In this document: positions 11,138 to 22,462 of the stretch, piece by piece | Numbering within the stretch: position 1 is the stretch's first letter | How the letters are laid out: each line of letters begins with the position of its first letter | From: Trichaptum fuscoviolaceum | Lineage: Eukaryota; Basidiomycota; Agaricomycetes; Hymenochaetales; Trichaptaceae | Length of the DNA: 64,000 nt | Assembly: GCA_910574455.1 (NCBI GenBank) | Contig: CAJSYZ010000009.1 | Coordinates: forward strand, 3,117,040-3,181,039 | Direction of reading: 5' to 3' | The notes under the pieces: model-generated | The model's input: the letters and a program-made list of their open reading frames with translations, nothing else | The model's database searches: none | What the model was told of the DNA's origin: nothing | Made by a program: the position numbers and the translations under genes

Positions 11138-12994
11138 ATGTCTATGACTATCCTGATTGCTCTTGGTATTCTTCAGCAAACCGACGCATTAAAGGCGTTC
11201 TCCTCTTCCGGCCATTTCGACCCTGTCCCCGATGAGGTCGTCGAAAGTATATTCACTTATTTACCACCACTAGACCTGATCTCTGTCTTGCCTCTCAACC
11301 GGCGACTTAATAACGTTATCAAGAACTCCACGATGCTGCAGTACTCGTCTGCATTGCAGTTATACGGCTTCGTCGACGGCAACAAAGCTGATCTAATGGA
11401 AGACAAGCTGCTGGAGTTGTTGAGAAGGGAAGAAGTTTGGCGAACGGCCGCTCTATCGAGACGCATCTCAATTCCTGGGAACGACCATCTATCGCGCGTC
11501 TATGGCGTATCAAACGGCGTTGTGTACGGCGACAATGACGATGACGATGGTCTGTCCACGGCTTTAAAGACATTGCACATCTCAGCTTTTGGCCAAGCGA
11601 GTTCCTCAAACCGAAAGGACCTCTTCCGCATTGTACCAAAACCAGGTGCTGGCCATATACTAGACGTGACCATTGTAGAAGGTGAAAATGACCTAGTGAC
11701 TATCATTACGGGTCCGGAGAAGTGAGTTTTCAGTAATCGACACGTTCTAATCTCAGCTATTAACAACCAAACTTGTATACAGCTCGACAGGCGACGTTGT
11801 CGTTCATCTAAGGCAGAAATCAACGGGCTTGCCTCACCCACTTGCAGACAACCCCGAAATCCACACTGGGGTTCTCCTAACGGATGATAGTCTGGACGAT
11901 TCGTACATTAAGGCAGAAGTCATTGGGTCGTACTTGGTCATACTCCTGTCCGAGTCCGTGTACGAAAAAGACGTTCTTTTGCTCGTAGACTGGTGGAAGG
12001 GTGAAATCATTAAAGTAAGTCTCTTTATCTCAGAAGTGACCCCTGATCCAATTCCTCATCTGAATGTTCTTTGTCACAGAGAGAAGAGTGGCCTTCCAGG
12101 ACGTACGGTGCCTTTGCTTTCCTCACCCATGATCTCCTTCTATTTCCAAACTTGTCGACCCGCCAATTTGAAATTGTCAAGCTTCCGGACCACACCGAGC
12201 AGAGCGACACAGACGGGGAAACACTCAGACGCATTGCATACCTACATGTATCAGGAAGCAAGCGAAAGAGCTTATTCAGTGACTCGGACAGACTTAGCTG
12301 CTTCTCAGCGCCAAATCCAGCCGGTGCAAGACAACCTATTAAACCGAATGTTGCTCCATCTCATCTTCCCTTTGCGGCCGATCCAAATCAAGCCATAATT
12401 GTTGTGCAAGCTGCCCGCGATGGTGATTTGGTGTTGATTATTCACCGCAAAGCCTTGGTCGCAACTTTGGACGCGCATGTCGCACAACATCCTATGTCCC
12501 GCAAGGGCCTGCACTTACCATGGAAGGAATGGACAATTGGTCCTGATGGCGGGACTATAAGATGGATCTGCTATGAGGACGGTTGCGAATGGACGACATA
12601 TGGACAGCGACTTATCGGGATACAGGCAGAACAGTGCCTTCGCATAAAGGACTTCAACCCCTATGCTGTCAGGCGTGCGCGTGCATCCCTAAAGGCGGCG
12701 GCCGTTCAAGATGCAAACTCGGATATGCCTCAGCTTAGCTTTGCGGGTACCTGCCATCCTTCACATAATGGTACCTCGTTGTGGCTTAATGACTGCACGT
12801 ATAAGCAAGTGGTCGAGAGTGGAGTTTCGCTCTCAAGGATAATAGAAATTGGCGGAGAACTTCCATACGTCGAGACAGTTACGGAGCTCGACGATGATGC
12901 TTATACAAACGTGCTCGTTGATGGGGAGAGACTGGTCTGCATCCAGGCGTGGTGGGACCACCGATTCCAAGGATTGGACATTTATTTCTTGTAA
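11138..12994 (+). CDS. F-box domain protein
   Basis: A likely substrate-recognition subunit of an SCF-type ubiquitin ligase. Three exons, 11138-11721, 11783-12014 and 12080-12994, join in frame through GT-AG introns and give about 576 residues. The F-box lies near residues 28-70 (PVPDEVVESIFTYLPPLDLI, then SVLPLNRRLNNVIK). The remaining 500 residues have no repeat that I recognise; alternating hydrophobic strands such as GDVVVHLRQK and DGDLVLIIHRKALVATL suggest a beta-rich, WD- or kelch-like domain. An alternative start further in is possible, because the first residues (MSMTILIALGIL) are hydrophobic. The target is unknown. F-box singletons of this kind are abundant in Agaricomycetes. Confidence 0.8.
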
Positions 12995-13671
12995 CGGTAT
13001 TGGGAGATCTATGACTTAGAGAGACGTCACGCTACAATATCATTGTCTACTTGTCCTTCTGCATTGCAGAAATACAGTATCGGTTCTTTCATTGTACATA
13101 TTTCTTGACACGAGACATATTCTTGGTCTGTATAATGGCTCGGGATGATGCGTCATTGGCGCGACGCATTCGTTGACATTCGTGGCATTGTATAGGGCAA
13201 AAAGGACGCAAGCCGATGAAATATATAGTTCGGTACGTTCACTTCATCTGTTCATTTTCGGCTTGGTATACTCGATGGTAGACAAAACCATTTTTCGTTC
13301 GATGGGTTTGCGACTGTGGTCGGCTTAGGGTCCGGGGACACTCGCCACCCGCTGGGACTAGGAGAGAGAAAATATGTCTACGATAAGTGAACATTCTTGC
13401 CACTTGCCAGTGGAACGCGCAGTTATCGCACGAAATGACTATATCTGCTTTTAATTCGGTATAGACTAGTATGTATTTTCTCTGATTTAGAACTAGTTTG
13501 TACACCACTCAACACATAAGACCGAATCTAAAGAAGTGTGCAAAAGATGGTGTTTCCATCATACTGATATATTCCTAAGCGTAGACGGACTTGAGTGGAA
13601 GAGAGCGGTCAAACCAATATGTACTAGAGACATCGGCTGTATGCATTGGAACTATCATTGTGGGTGTGATA
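12995..13671. other. Intergenic spacer between convergent genes
   Basis: This lies between the 3' ends of the F-box gene and the minus-strand BTB gene. It should contain both terminators; no coding signal was found. Confidence 0.5.
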
Positions 13672-14748
13672 TCAATTAATGGGCAAGTTGCGGTACATAC
13701 ATAGCTTGAGGAGAGAACATACCTCTTCGGCTTCCCCTTTTATGTTTTCAATGATGTGCCATCTGATGGAATCCCAATTTTCAAGCAAGTTAACTGCACA
13801 AGACCAACACGAATATGGGGCTTGGTCGATTCCTAGCTCGTCAATTGCAGGAAGAATTCTGTATGAAATTGGCCCTTCATTATAAATATTTTGCACCATT
13901 ATTACCAGGTTATCCCTCCACCACTTCGGTTCTCGATCGTTTGATCCTCGTCTATCACTGCAACTAGAACATTTCCCCCAATTTGTCTTAGCGTTCCGTT
14001 CAACACACCGGTGGTTTTTGATATAGTTTGCTACTGCATTAGACACGGCATGGTGGTAGATGATGAAGTTTGAAAGAGCCGTAGTCGAAGCAGACAGGCA
14101 TCGGCCTGCGTAATTCATGATCGATGGATATGGCAGCTTTAAACATTCCCATGCATAGTCCCGGGCATTTATTTCCTGCTGCTGTTCACAGGCTTGCCCA
14201 TACAGGAATAACAGGACTTCGGGTTGCTCAAAACCCAGTCGCTGCAAAGTAGCCTCCACCTCGGTGACAATGAACGTCATTTCGTATTTAATTGCGGCAT
14301 CTAGAACAGAGATCAACAGCTGACACTCAGGCATAGTAGGATTTGACACCGGAGAACAGTAACGGAGAAGGATATCGATGACCTGCCCTGTTTCAGAGAG
14401 GTGGACGGGGGGAAAACCTGAATCGACCACAGACAACTGTCTGGTAGATGGGCTGATGCATAGACTCGGATCTATGCCACTGACAGGGTTGCTCTGCGGC
14501 CTGATAATTTCAGGCTGGGCAAGGGAGAACACGTCTTCGAAAATTGGTGAAGCCAACGAAAGGATGGACCTGCGTGTCCGAAATTCGTAGTTATCGCACG
14601 AAACTAACACAACATCCGCTCCTGAGTCGGTCAAGAAGGGCTCGCTGACAGTAAACTGTTTCAGATGGACCGATTCTGACCCGGAGCTCGATTGGTCGGT
14701 AGGGGAGGACATTTCGCCTTGTACGCTACTATGTGGGGTTGACAGCAA
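13672..14748 (-). CDS. BTB/POZ domain protein
   Basis: A single-exon gene for 358 residues. A BTB/POZ fold is seen at about residues 38-150: SGADVVLVSCDNYEFRTRRS, then ILSLASPIFEDVF, and after a linker VHLSETGQVIDILLRYC. BTB domains mediate dimerisation and often act as Cul3 adaptors, but no second functional domain is clear here. The C-terminal part contains cysteine pairs (GKCSSCSDRR and SCWSCAVN). The first residues before the BTB are Ser-rich and probably disordered. The start is the first ATG of the open frame. The exact role is unknown. Confidence 0.8.
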   Translation of the reverse strand: MLSTPHSSVQGEMSSPTDQSSSGSESVHLKQFTVSEPFLTDSGADVVLVSCDNYEFRTRRSILSLASPIFEDVFSLAQPEIIRPQSNPVSGIDPSLCISPSTRQLSVVDSGFPPVHLSETGQVIDILLRYCSPVSNPTMPECQLLISVLDAAIKYEMTFIVTEVEATLQRLGFEQPEVLLFLYGQACEQQQEINARDYAWECLKLPYPSIMNYAGRCLSASTTALSNFIIYHHAVSNAVANYIKNHRCVERNAKTNWGKCSSCSDRRGSNDREPKWWRDNLVIMVQNIYNEGPISYRILPAIDELGIDQAPYSCWSCAVNLLENWDSIRWHIIENIKGEAEEVCSLLKLCMYRNLPIN

Positions 14749-15298
14749 GGCCTAAGATAGCTTATAAAGTATGGAATGCATACGTGAATCGACGCCTAAG
14801 AAACATTCCCCACGAGGATCAAGAAGCTAAGTCCCAGTCATTTCTCGTGAACAGAGATCGAAAGTGAAGTTTAAAGAATAGGCGCTTGTCGAATGTTCTG
14901 TCGGATGCTATGGATTCCGTGCGCACGGAATGCATGCCTTTCAACACCTAACAAAGGCCCCCAATGATGTTCATCATGCTCACTAAGCCATGTCCTAGTC
15001 ATTTCTCGGAGCAGAGGCATAAATGAAGTGAGTTCATCAAGTTTCATATCTTCACAATAGACTCGCCATTACGGATTTCATTGGTGTTAGATACGCCTTC
15101 GTGCCAGTGCCAGTGAGCGTAATGAGCGCATCTGAAGGTCGTTAATTCCATTGAAAGGTAGGGGAATGCAGAATTACCACCAGATTTGAGCAGTGGTTGT
15201 GGTTGGTGGAGGAAGACAAGGCGAATGGGACGCAAAAGGTAATTAGGCTATGCTGTCTTCCAAATTGATGATTGTGACGCCTCCGGCACTTCGTCGCT
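14749..15298. other. Divergent intergenic region between two BTB genes
   Basis: This is the probable promoter region for the minus-strand BTB gene and the plus-strand BTB gene. It contains a diverged short direct repeat (CAGTCATTTCTCG near 14836 and TAGTCATTTCTCGGAG near 14995). No coding signal was found. Confidence 0.45.
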
Positions 15299-16468
15299 GT
15301 GGTCGCCTTCGCCGTCGAGCTCGTCGTTTCCGCCACCTCCTTGATGGAGGCTAAGCCGACGAAGTACACAATCATCGTCCGAGATGAAGTCTTTACGCTC
15401 TACAAGACACAAATCGAGTTCGATGCACCAAACTACTTCACTGCCTTATTTCTCGGAGACTTCGCGGAGGGCGCCTCGAACACGACAACATTGACACTGG
15501 ACCGCAACCCTGCGCTATTCTCGATACTCGTCGAGTACATGAGCGGGTACCATATTTTGCCCTTGTCGGAGAGAGCGCTGCCGAAGACCATGAACGTCCG
15601 TACTGCGTTGAGGAACTTGGTCGAAGATGCGGCTTTCTATGGCCTATCGAGATTGCACGCGATGTTGAGTGAACCCGTCCAACCATCAATTGATTTTGGG
15701 TGGACTGGCTTTTCCGGAAAGGTCGTAACCTTTGAAGATGTGTTACGAGGAAACCTACCTGAGAGTGTAAGTTATACGACGAGTGGGCTTTGTTCCTTTG
15801 ACAGCGGATCTGTCAGGCCGGTCATCATCTATGCCCAAAACATAGCGCTCAAGTGAGTAAATCTTGCTTTTTTACCTGGTCCCCAATGACATAGCTTATG
15901 ATATTATTTTCTACTTAGATTAGTTGGGAATACGGCCCTGGACCGCTCAGGTCGACCAGAACCAAATTCCTCTGTCGCTTTTTACCACGTCACTCTCACT
16001 CGCGAAACCAAATCACAGCTTGAAAGGCAACCATACTCCGCCTTCGAGTTTGTCGAAAGCGACCCTTTATCTATGGTGGTATCTGTCTTCCCTGAATCGC
16101 GGATTCATATCGACGGACGAATGGCGATCCGATTCGAGAACTTTGCGGCGTGGTGGCGAGCGCGCCGATGTCCGTTCACGGTGCACAACGACCCAAAGGA
16201 CGAACGTGCAGATGGGATACTAGACGAGGCGTTTCCTCGCGAGCTTGACGAGCAAGGTCAGAATGGGTCCGAACGGAATGAATTTGCGCTCTGGGGGGAC
16301 GAGCTCCTTTTCGTTATCACTGCGCGGGGATTCATCGCTGGGACACTCCAGCTCCATGTGAAGCTGCTTGACGTACGAGCGAGGACACGTGCAGCGGTGC
16401 TCGATACACTACGACCACCATTCCTCCAGGCTTTGACGCAAGACGAACGCTCTTTACGATCTTTATGA
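15299..16468 (+). CDS. BTB (T1-like) domain protein
   Basis: Two exons, 15299-15852 and 15919-16468, join in frame through a GT-AG intron. The N-terminal domain is a BTB of the potassium-channel-tetramerisation type: YTIIVRDEVFTLYKTQIEF, then DAPNYFTALFLGDFAEGA, and LDRNPALFSILVEYMSGY. The C-terminal half (from VSYTTSGLCSFDSG to the end) is basidiomycete-specific and has no name I know. The reading frame begins at 15299, but the methionine at 15344 (MEAKPTKYTIIV) may be the real start because the BTB follows at once. It may act as an adaptor or assembly module; the role is unknown. Confidence 0.8.
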
Positions 16469-16625
16469 TGTAGCGTACTTTTCTTCCCTTCTTTATCATG
16501 TTTGATGTATCCCTCTAACCCCTAACCGATTGTACATCTACTTTCACTGTATCAATTATATCCTGATGTTTGAATCTAATTACTATTCAATAGATGCGTG
16601 TCTTTATGATCCTCACGTATGAATA

Positions 16626-18203
16626 TCATGCTAATTCATCTTCCTCATCTTCCACCTCCTCTGGGCCTACCATATCGCCCACGACCATCTTGACGGCAGC
16701 ATCCATCGCTGCCTTACTCATCTTTGGCATTGCACCTGGACGCATCAGTGGATGCCTCGATGGGTCCAGCTCTTCTTCCTCATCCTCCATACCTTCATCC
16801 TCTTCTTCCTCACCGGTATCCTCAGCCTCATCATCATCTCCGCTTCCCCCTCCTTCGTCTTCATCCGCACTGTCACTGTCGCTCGACGGCTCTCCACCAT
16901 CAGAATCGCTCGGCGCGTTGTAATCCTCGTCGCTGGCATCACTGCCCTCCGCTTCCGCATTCATCGCTGCTACTTCCTCCGCTGTAGCTTTTGCTTTTCC
17001 CTTGCCTTTAACATCTCCGTTTGTCTGATGTGGCTGCGGTTGCGCCTCACGCGGCTTGCCAAAGAATCGGCGATATCTGCGCACCCATTGTAGAACATTC
17101 TCTTGTTCCCGCCCATCGATCATTGCGAATTCCGTTTCTTCCCCTTCGATCTCCTCTTCCTCGGTGTCCATCTCGTCCCCATCTTCATCTTTCGGCCGCT
17201 GAGCTCGTCGCCGTACAAATAGAGATAATGTCCGCCCCGTCGCACTTAAAGTCTTCACACCTCCCATCCCCGGCTCGTCTGAATCTGGCGCCAGATCCTC
17301 TAAGGCGAAGAACTCCGCGGGTTTGCTTTCTGCCCAGAGGATGCCAGTTTCAAGGAAATAAAGTGCGCCTTCTTTTGCGTGACGATATGCCTCTACGTAA
17401 GGTTGTGCTGATGTTGAGAGGAAAGGTTGAATCTCTGAGTTGGGGTCTGGGGAAGTTACGAGCTTGATGTGCGACGGCAAATGTGACAAGAACGACTGCA
17501 GGTAGGCAAGGGTTTCCGTTCCCTTGGGATGTGCAGTCACTTCACCATACTGCGAAGTCGTTGTAAAGAGGTCCTTCGCGTTCGAAGGCGCATGTTCCAC
17601 AGAGAAAGTCAACTGCAGTTGGCTTGATGCATCTTTCTTGTCCGACGTGTCTGCGGATAAGAGGACGACGCTCCATCGGGGTTTGTTCTTGTTCTTGCCG
17701 AGATTGCTCAGAATAAAGGCGCGTCGTATATTCGCAAGGTCGATACGCGACTCTATCGCGTTGGAGGTGGCGTTCGTGAGACGAATGGTCGAGGGTGTGA
17801 TCGCGATGTTAACTTTCTTGCGAATGGGCGAAGTAATAGAAATCGAATGCAAAGTGTAGAGGTCATCGCCTTCATCCTCCGCTAGACTATCGTCCACGAC
17901 CTTTTGCTTCTTACTAGACCCAGACGGTCTTTCTTCTTCTTGACCGTTCAGCTCTCCGTCCCGAGGACGTTTTCCCAACGCTTGAGGCTCGAGCTGCTGA
18001 AAGCGCGTCCTAAGGCGATCCTGTCCGCTCAACCATGCACCGGCGTGTCCTTGTATTCGCGGAGGACAAGAACCGCCCATAGAGAATCTCAAAAGCGTAT
18101 CAAGCTTCTCTCGCGAATAGATATCGAAAGTCATGAGAAGGTCGCTGAGAATGGACGGCAAAGACGTCGCCACTGCGTCCAGGTAGGGCGTTTTGGAGTC
18201 CAT
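16626..18203 (-). CDS. RTT106: Rtt106-type histone chaperone
   Basis: A single-exon gene for 525 residues. It resembles the Rtt106 family, which binds H3-H4 in replication-coupled and heterochromatic nucleosome assembly in the nucleus. The middle carries the double PH-like Rttp106 region (about residues 115-390): DDLYTLHSISITSPIRKKVN, then IRRAFILSNLGKNKNKPRWS and, further on, AYRHAKEGALYFLETGILWA. A basic patch (KRPRDGE and SSKKQK) lies near residue 80. The C-terminal 130 residues are almost entirely acidic (D/E/S tracts), as in histone chaperones, followed by a conserved-looking tail (RHPLMRPGAMPKMSKAAMDA). The plus-strand frames opposite the acidic tract are shadows. Pob3 or Spt16 share the fold, but the length and domain order fit Rtt106 best. 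Confidence 0.75.
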   Translation of the reverse strand: MDSKTPYLDAVATSLPSILSDLLMTFDIYSREKLDTLLRFSMGGSCPPRIQGHAGAWLSGQDRLRTRFQQLEPQALGKRPRDGELNGQEEERPSGSSKKQKVVDDSLAEDEGDDLYTLHSISITSPIRKKVNIAITPSTIRLTNATSNAIESRIDLANIRRAFILSNLGKNKNKPRWSVVLLSADTSDKKDASSQLQLTFSVEHAPSNAKDLFTTTSQYGEVTAHPKGTETLAYLQSFLSHLPSHIKLVTSPDPNSEIQPFLSTSAQPYVEAYRHAKEGALYFLETGILWAESKPAEFFALEDLAPDSDEPGMGGVKTLSATGRTLSLFVRRRAQRPKDEDGDEMDTEEEEIEGEETEFAMIDGREQENVLQWVRRYRRFFGKPREAQPQPHQTNGDVKGKGKAKATAEEVAAMNAEAEGSDASDEDYNAPSDSDGGEPSSDSDSADEDEGGGSGDDDEAEDTGEEEEDEGMEDEEEELDPSRHPLMRPGAMPKMSKAAMDAAVKMVVGDMVGPEEVEDEEDELA

Positions 18204-18969
18204 TGCAGGATATCTGGGGGTTTGCTGCTTTTGAGAGATTTACAGTGCGTTGTCTTGACGCGTTTTGTTGGACAAGTAGTGTGTTCTGTACTGCGTAGAT
18301 AGGGTTCAATGCGACAAAGAGTCAGAAACTTGAGAAACACGTCGTGAGCACGGTTGTTGATGACCACGCCGCGCAAGGTCCGCGAAATTTGGGAAGTGGA
18401 CTCAACATGTTGTTTCAATCAACTAATTTGTATGCAGAGGTAGTACCAGACAGTAGACCTTCGAGAGGTGTCGGTGTGAAGTCCAGAAGAAGTACAGTAA
18501 CAATGACCATAGAGCCTGAACGATGACAGCCAGACTTGAACTTGAACTTGAAGATGCTGACAAATACTATTAGTGCTCATCTACTACTACCGTGGCAGCC
18601 ATCATCCTCGTACTACTTTTTAACTACCATCTTTTAGAAGCTCTATCATCCTCAAACATAATTATAAAGGACGATGCATCATATGCAGATTGTACCACAA
18701 TTTGCTTGATTTACTACCGACGCCAGACTCAGTAACCAGGCGCCTTGGACTTCACCTGAGCGCTGCGAAAACAGTCCCTCAAGTCTCGGGGATCTGAAAA
18801 GAATGTACGCAAACAAAACCAATTATGCTTTGCAGACCTGTTCGTCCATGAATCTCGCATACGTCCTCTTCATTCACTCTGCCGAACCAACCTCATTAAC
18901 ATCACCACCTCAACACTTCCCTTCACCTTTCTTCTTAAACGTTTCGGGAGTAACTTTCTCTACATATTT
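18204..18969. other. Intergenic spacer
   Basis: I see no gene here. It contains the promoter side of the Rtt106-like gene and the 3' side of the transporter gene. A short run GAACTTGAACTTGAACTTGAA lies at about 18537-18557, one example of a word that recurs through the intergenic DNA of this window. Confidence 0.45.
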
Positions 18970-21409
18970 CTATGCGGTTCTTTCTTCTGAAAGTCCTTCG
19001 GTTGTCTTCCGCGTGTGGTTGCGCATGCCTGCAATCAACTCGTTCGCTTTTAGGGCAAAGTGGGACTTCTCTCGTAGTCTGACGCCGTATCGGACGAAGA
19101 TAATGGGCATTGACATGAGTGCGATACCGATCCAAACATCGATACTGAAAATCTGTCATCAAATGCCAGAAACACTGAATACCCAATGAAGGGCTTACTT
19201 CCCCAGGCTGTGCCTAGATTATCGAGGAGCGGGCGATTAAGACGGGCAAAGCAGAGGCAACAATTGAGCGAGCAATTGTGTTCGAAGCCAATGCACTGGA
19301 AGCGAAAATAGTGTATGCCTGGGTGGAGCTTGTGCTATTATCAGGGACTTCAAAACAACACAGGGGATCTTGACTCACTAGCCTGTGAAACAGTAGAACT
19401 GCGAACGTTGACCACTAATCATGTCACTAGGAAGAACTTTCTAAGCACTCACTATAGAAAGCATCGCATAGCCGAAAGGGATCCCAGCAAGCGTCGGTGA
19501 GATCCAGTGAACATCCCCTCTGCTCGTCCTATTCGCTGCTAACTTAACAAACCTTATGACAGGACTTCTAGTACATACCATGCAAACCAGAACATTGAAA
19601 CCGGTAGCAAGAAGCTGGACAGGTACTTCATTTATTTAAAGTATATCTATAAGGCTTTGTACTCACATTCCGATTAACACTACTTTCAATCCAGCTTCAG
19701 GCGAGTCGACAAATGTCCCACCAGGTGTTTCAATACACGGAATTTTGGTGTGCTTGGAAAGCCGCGTCATCTTGTCCATGGTTGTTACGCAAATCGCCAT
19801 CCCGATAATAATTCCTAGGAACGGCAGGCCAGCGAGCTGGAAGGGGATGTGGTTCTGCGAGATGAAGACAACTGGGTATGCCTCAAAGAAAAAGCTGTAT
19901 GTGCATTGTCAAGCCTAACCTTTGAAACGTGTAATCTGTGTCAACTTACTATATGATGCTATACGCAAGTGTAGTCGCTATTGCTGATGCGATTACTATC
20001 GGCTCAATGACAAGCATCGCTACATGGGATACGATCAGGATTACTTAGCTTCGTCAAGATTTTGCTTACCAAGAGGCCTCCCAATGTTCCTGCGCACTAA
20101 GTCTTTCGTTGTCAGGGTATGCAGCTCGTGCGCCGTGTATGCATTTGAATTTCCTCCTGCCCGAAGACGTTTTGTTCTGCGGCTCAGAATTGTAGGACCA
20201 TGCGTCTCCGGGATTATGTAGAGGAGCGGCCAGAGAGCGATGACAAAAAATCAGTGAACTCGAAGGACCCAAAGTCTAGCGGTGCGTGTTAGTATGTCTT
20301 GATGTGGAAGGAGCTTTCCCCGAAAATCACTGGGAAGATTTACCTTTCCGCAGTGTGCGTAAATCATTTGCATACAGACTGGTAGCGGTGGTCGATAAGC
20401 ACTTCTGTTCAAAGCAAAGTAATCCAACCCGTACTCAGCAATAGTACCACCCCCGCTGTGTTCAGATAAATCAGCTTGCGTGTCTCCTCATGACCGAATG
20501 ACTCAATTCACTCATTCAAAGCACACGCAGAGCCAACTCCAGCGAAGAAACGGACTATTCGTGTCACACTGTGAGTCTTCTTATCTGAAGTCGTGATGCA
20601 TGAAACGAAACTCACATAGCATAATGACAGTAAGATTATCTACCCACGCCGTAAGAGCGACAGATGCTGTTTGATGCTGGATCAGTTACTTTACTGGACT
20701 CAGATAGAAAATTGAACAACCGATTAGTATTGGCCACGAGAGACGATACGGCAACGTTCGACCGTACATCTCACTCAACGGGCCTGTCATTCGAACCTGA
20801 AGGTGAATATATCAGCTATTTTTGATGCATATGCTCACCCCCTGGACGAATCTTTTAATTGAGCACCGCTGATAGGTCTTGAGAACTCACACAAGGGAGG
20901 TCCGAGTGCGAACCCCAGGACATAAAGCGACAGGCCGATACTCGTAACTTCCGGACTAACATTATATTTCCTCTGGACTTGTCCTTCACCGGGTGCCTTG
21001 CCGTGAAGAATAAGTATAACCGTCGGCGGATAAATGCCAGCAAGTGATTAAGACTCACATAGATCGTTGAACCGAAGACACTGATATTACGATTTGAACC
21101 GTGAGTTGTGATAATCTACTGGATCCGAGCTAAGGATGAAACTTACGCAGCGAAAGACAGTGTGCAAATGATGACGACAATAAGAGTTTTCTTGTGCCTC
21201 GGTATGTTTCTAGGATCTTCAGGGTCATTGGCAGTGAATGCAATAATCTCTATTCCCTTTTCGTTCTCAGCTTCTGGCTGCAGATCCTCCTTGGCCCGAG
21301 GTGAGATGGTCGATTCCCGAGGGCTTTTACTGGAGATCGTCTCGCCTTCTATCTCTTCTTTGGTGACGGCCATGAAAGCCTCCGGAAACTCTGCCGGCTG
21401 TTCGTACAA
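18970..21409 (-). CDS. MFS drug/polyamine-type transporter, possibly damaged
   Basis: A major-facilitator transporter of the DHA1 type at a cell membrane. Exon 1 is 21147-21409 (ending DPEDPRNIPRHKKTLIVVII, then CTLSFAA). Readable exons include AVFGSTIY, VQRKYNVSPEVTSIGLSLYV followed by LGFALGPP, GPLSEMYGRTLPYRLSWPIL, VRFFAGVGSACALN, GGGTIAE, LWPLLYIIPETHGPTILSRR, VFISQNHIPFQLAGLPFLGI and the last exon WIGIALMSMPIIFVRYGVRL ending at 18970. The part between GGGTIAE and LWPLLYIIPETH (about 20290-20470) does not read as the expected membrane segments 5-6, so there may be an internal deletion or decay. There are more than ten short introns. The substrate is unknown. The start is the first ATG; a second Met 12 residues in is equally possible. 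Confidence 0.6.
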
Positions 21410-22462
21410 GACGAATAACTGAGGACGGAAAGATGCTTCATCTCAAGGCATCCGTGAAGGCGTCTTAAATTCCAATCGCGTAACGCAAGGGACTGAATTC
21501 GTCCGAGAAAGTTCGGTCAGCGGTTACTCATAGTAGAAGGTAATGCTCGGGCATAGTATATTCGATGCCCGACGTGCCCCAGTCCGTCAAATGACAGCTA
21601 GTACTGTATACTATCATACTTGGCCAAGAAAGCGTGAAAGTAGGTGAAGATGATTTTTACGCATGAGGACGTAGAATTCACTATTTGACTTCAATACAGT
21701 TTGAGTATTCGAGATTGCATTATTATAACATGCAGTAAGTACTGGCACCGAATTCGGACACTGGCACTACTAGTAGCAGGGCTCCCACTGGCACGACTCC
21801 GCCAGTGAAACTTGCGGAAAGTTGAGGCCCTTCAGCAAATTATTAATTTAGACCGAGGGAGGGTCCGGCGTCAAGGTGAGTTTCCTTTCACGTTAGCAGT
21901 ACTAGTAGCTGAGCCTTTCGTCATCGTAAGCCTGAGGCCCGCCCATCACGAAACAGCAGCTTGTCTCAGGGACCGAGGATGGTGGGCTTGGGTACCTGGG
22001 CGCAGTCTAATTTAAGGCCGTCGTGTTGACGTCCCTGGGACAAGAATTACTGTGGCAGCAGTTCTCCGCTATGCTTCAAGCTCCACTTCCGTCTCAAGCC
22101 GTAGCATTCATTGCACACTCTTCAAGTTCCCGGCGTAATGCAGAGCATGAATTTACAACACGAATTCTACTTTCTTCAGCATAGAACCAACAACCGCCTG
22201 AGCTAGGACGAAGACATTAGAGACTTTTCTTGAAGATCTAGTATTTGGTTGCAACCGACTTACTATTGACGACACGATATCCGGTTCTTATCATATAATT
22301 GGAAAGCTCTAAGATACAGGCTGGAAGCGCTTTTTTGGAGTACAAGGACGGCATTCCGATGATTACCGTGTGTTAGTGGAGGCCTGCCGTATATATAATG
22401 CTGACTGAGTGACTCTCAGATCGCAGAGAGCCCCAAAAGCCCGGAACTATTGCACGTCTAGG
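21410..22462. other. Divergent intergenic region
   Basis: This lies between the divergent transporter gene and the first complete P450 gene. No coding signal was found. At 21740-21810 it carries the words ACTGGCACTACTAGTAGCAG and CCACTGGCAC, which recur in other spacers. Confidence 0.45.

Noticed and set aside
16724..17467. Long plus-strand open frames opposite the Rtt106-like gene
   Set aside because: They are Ser/Pro/His-rich shadows of the acidic D/E/S tract on the minus strand and contain no domain.
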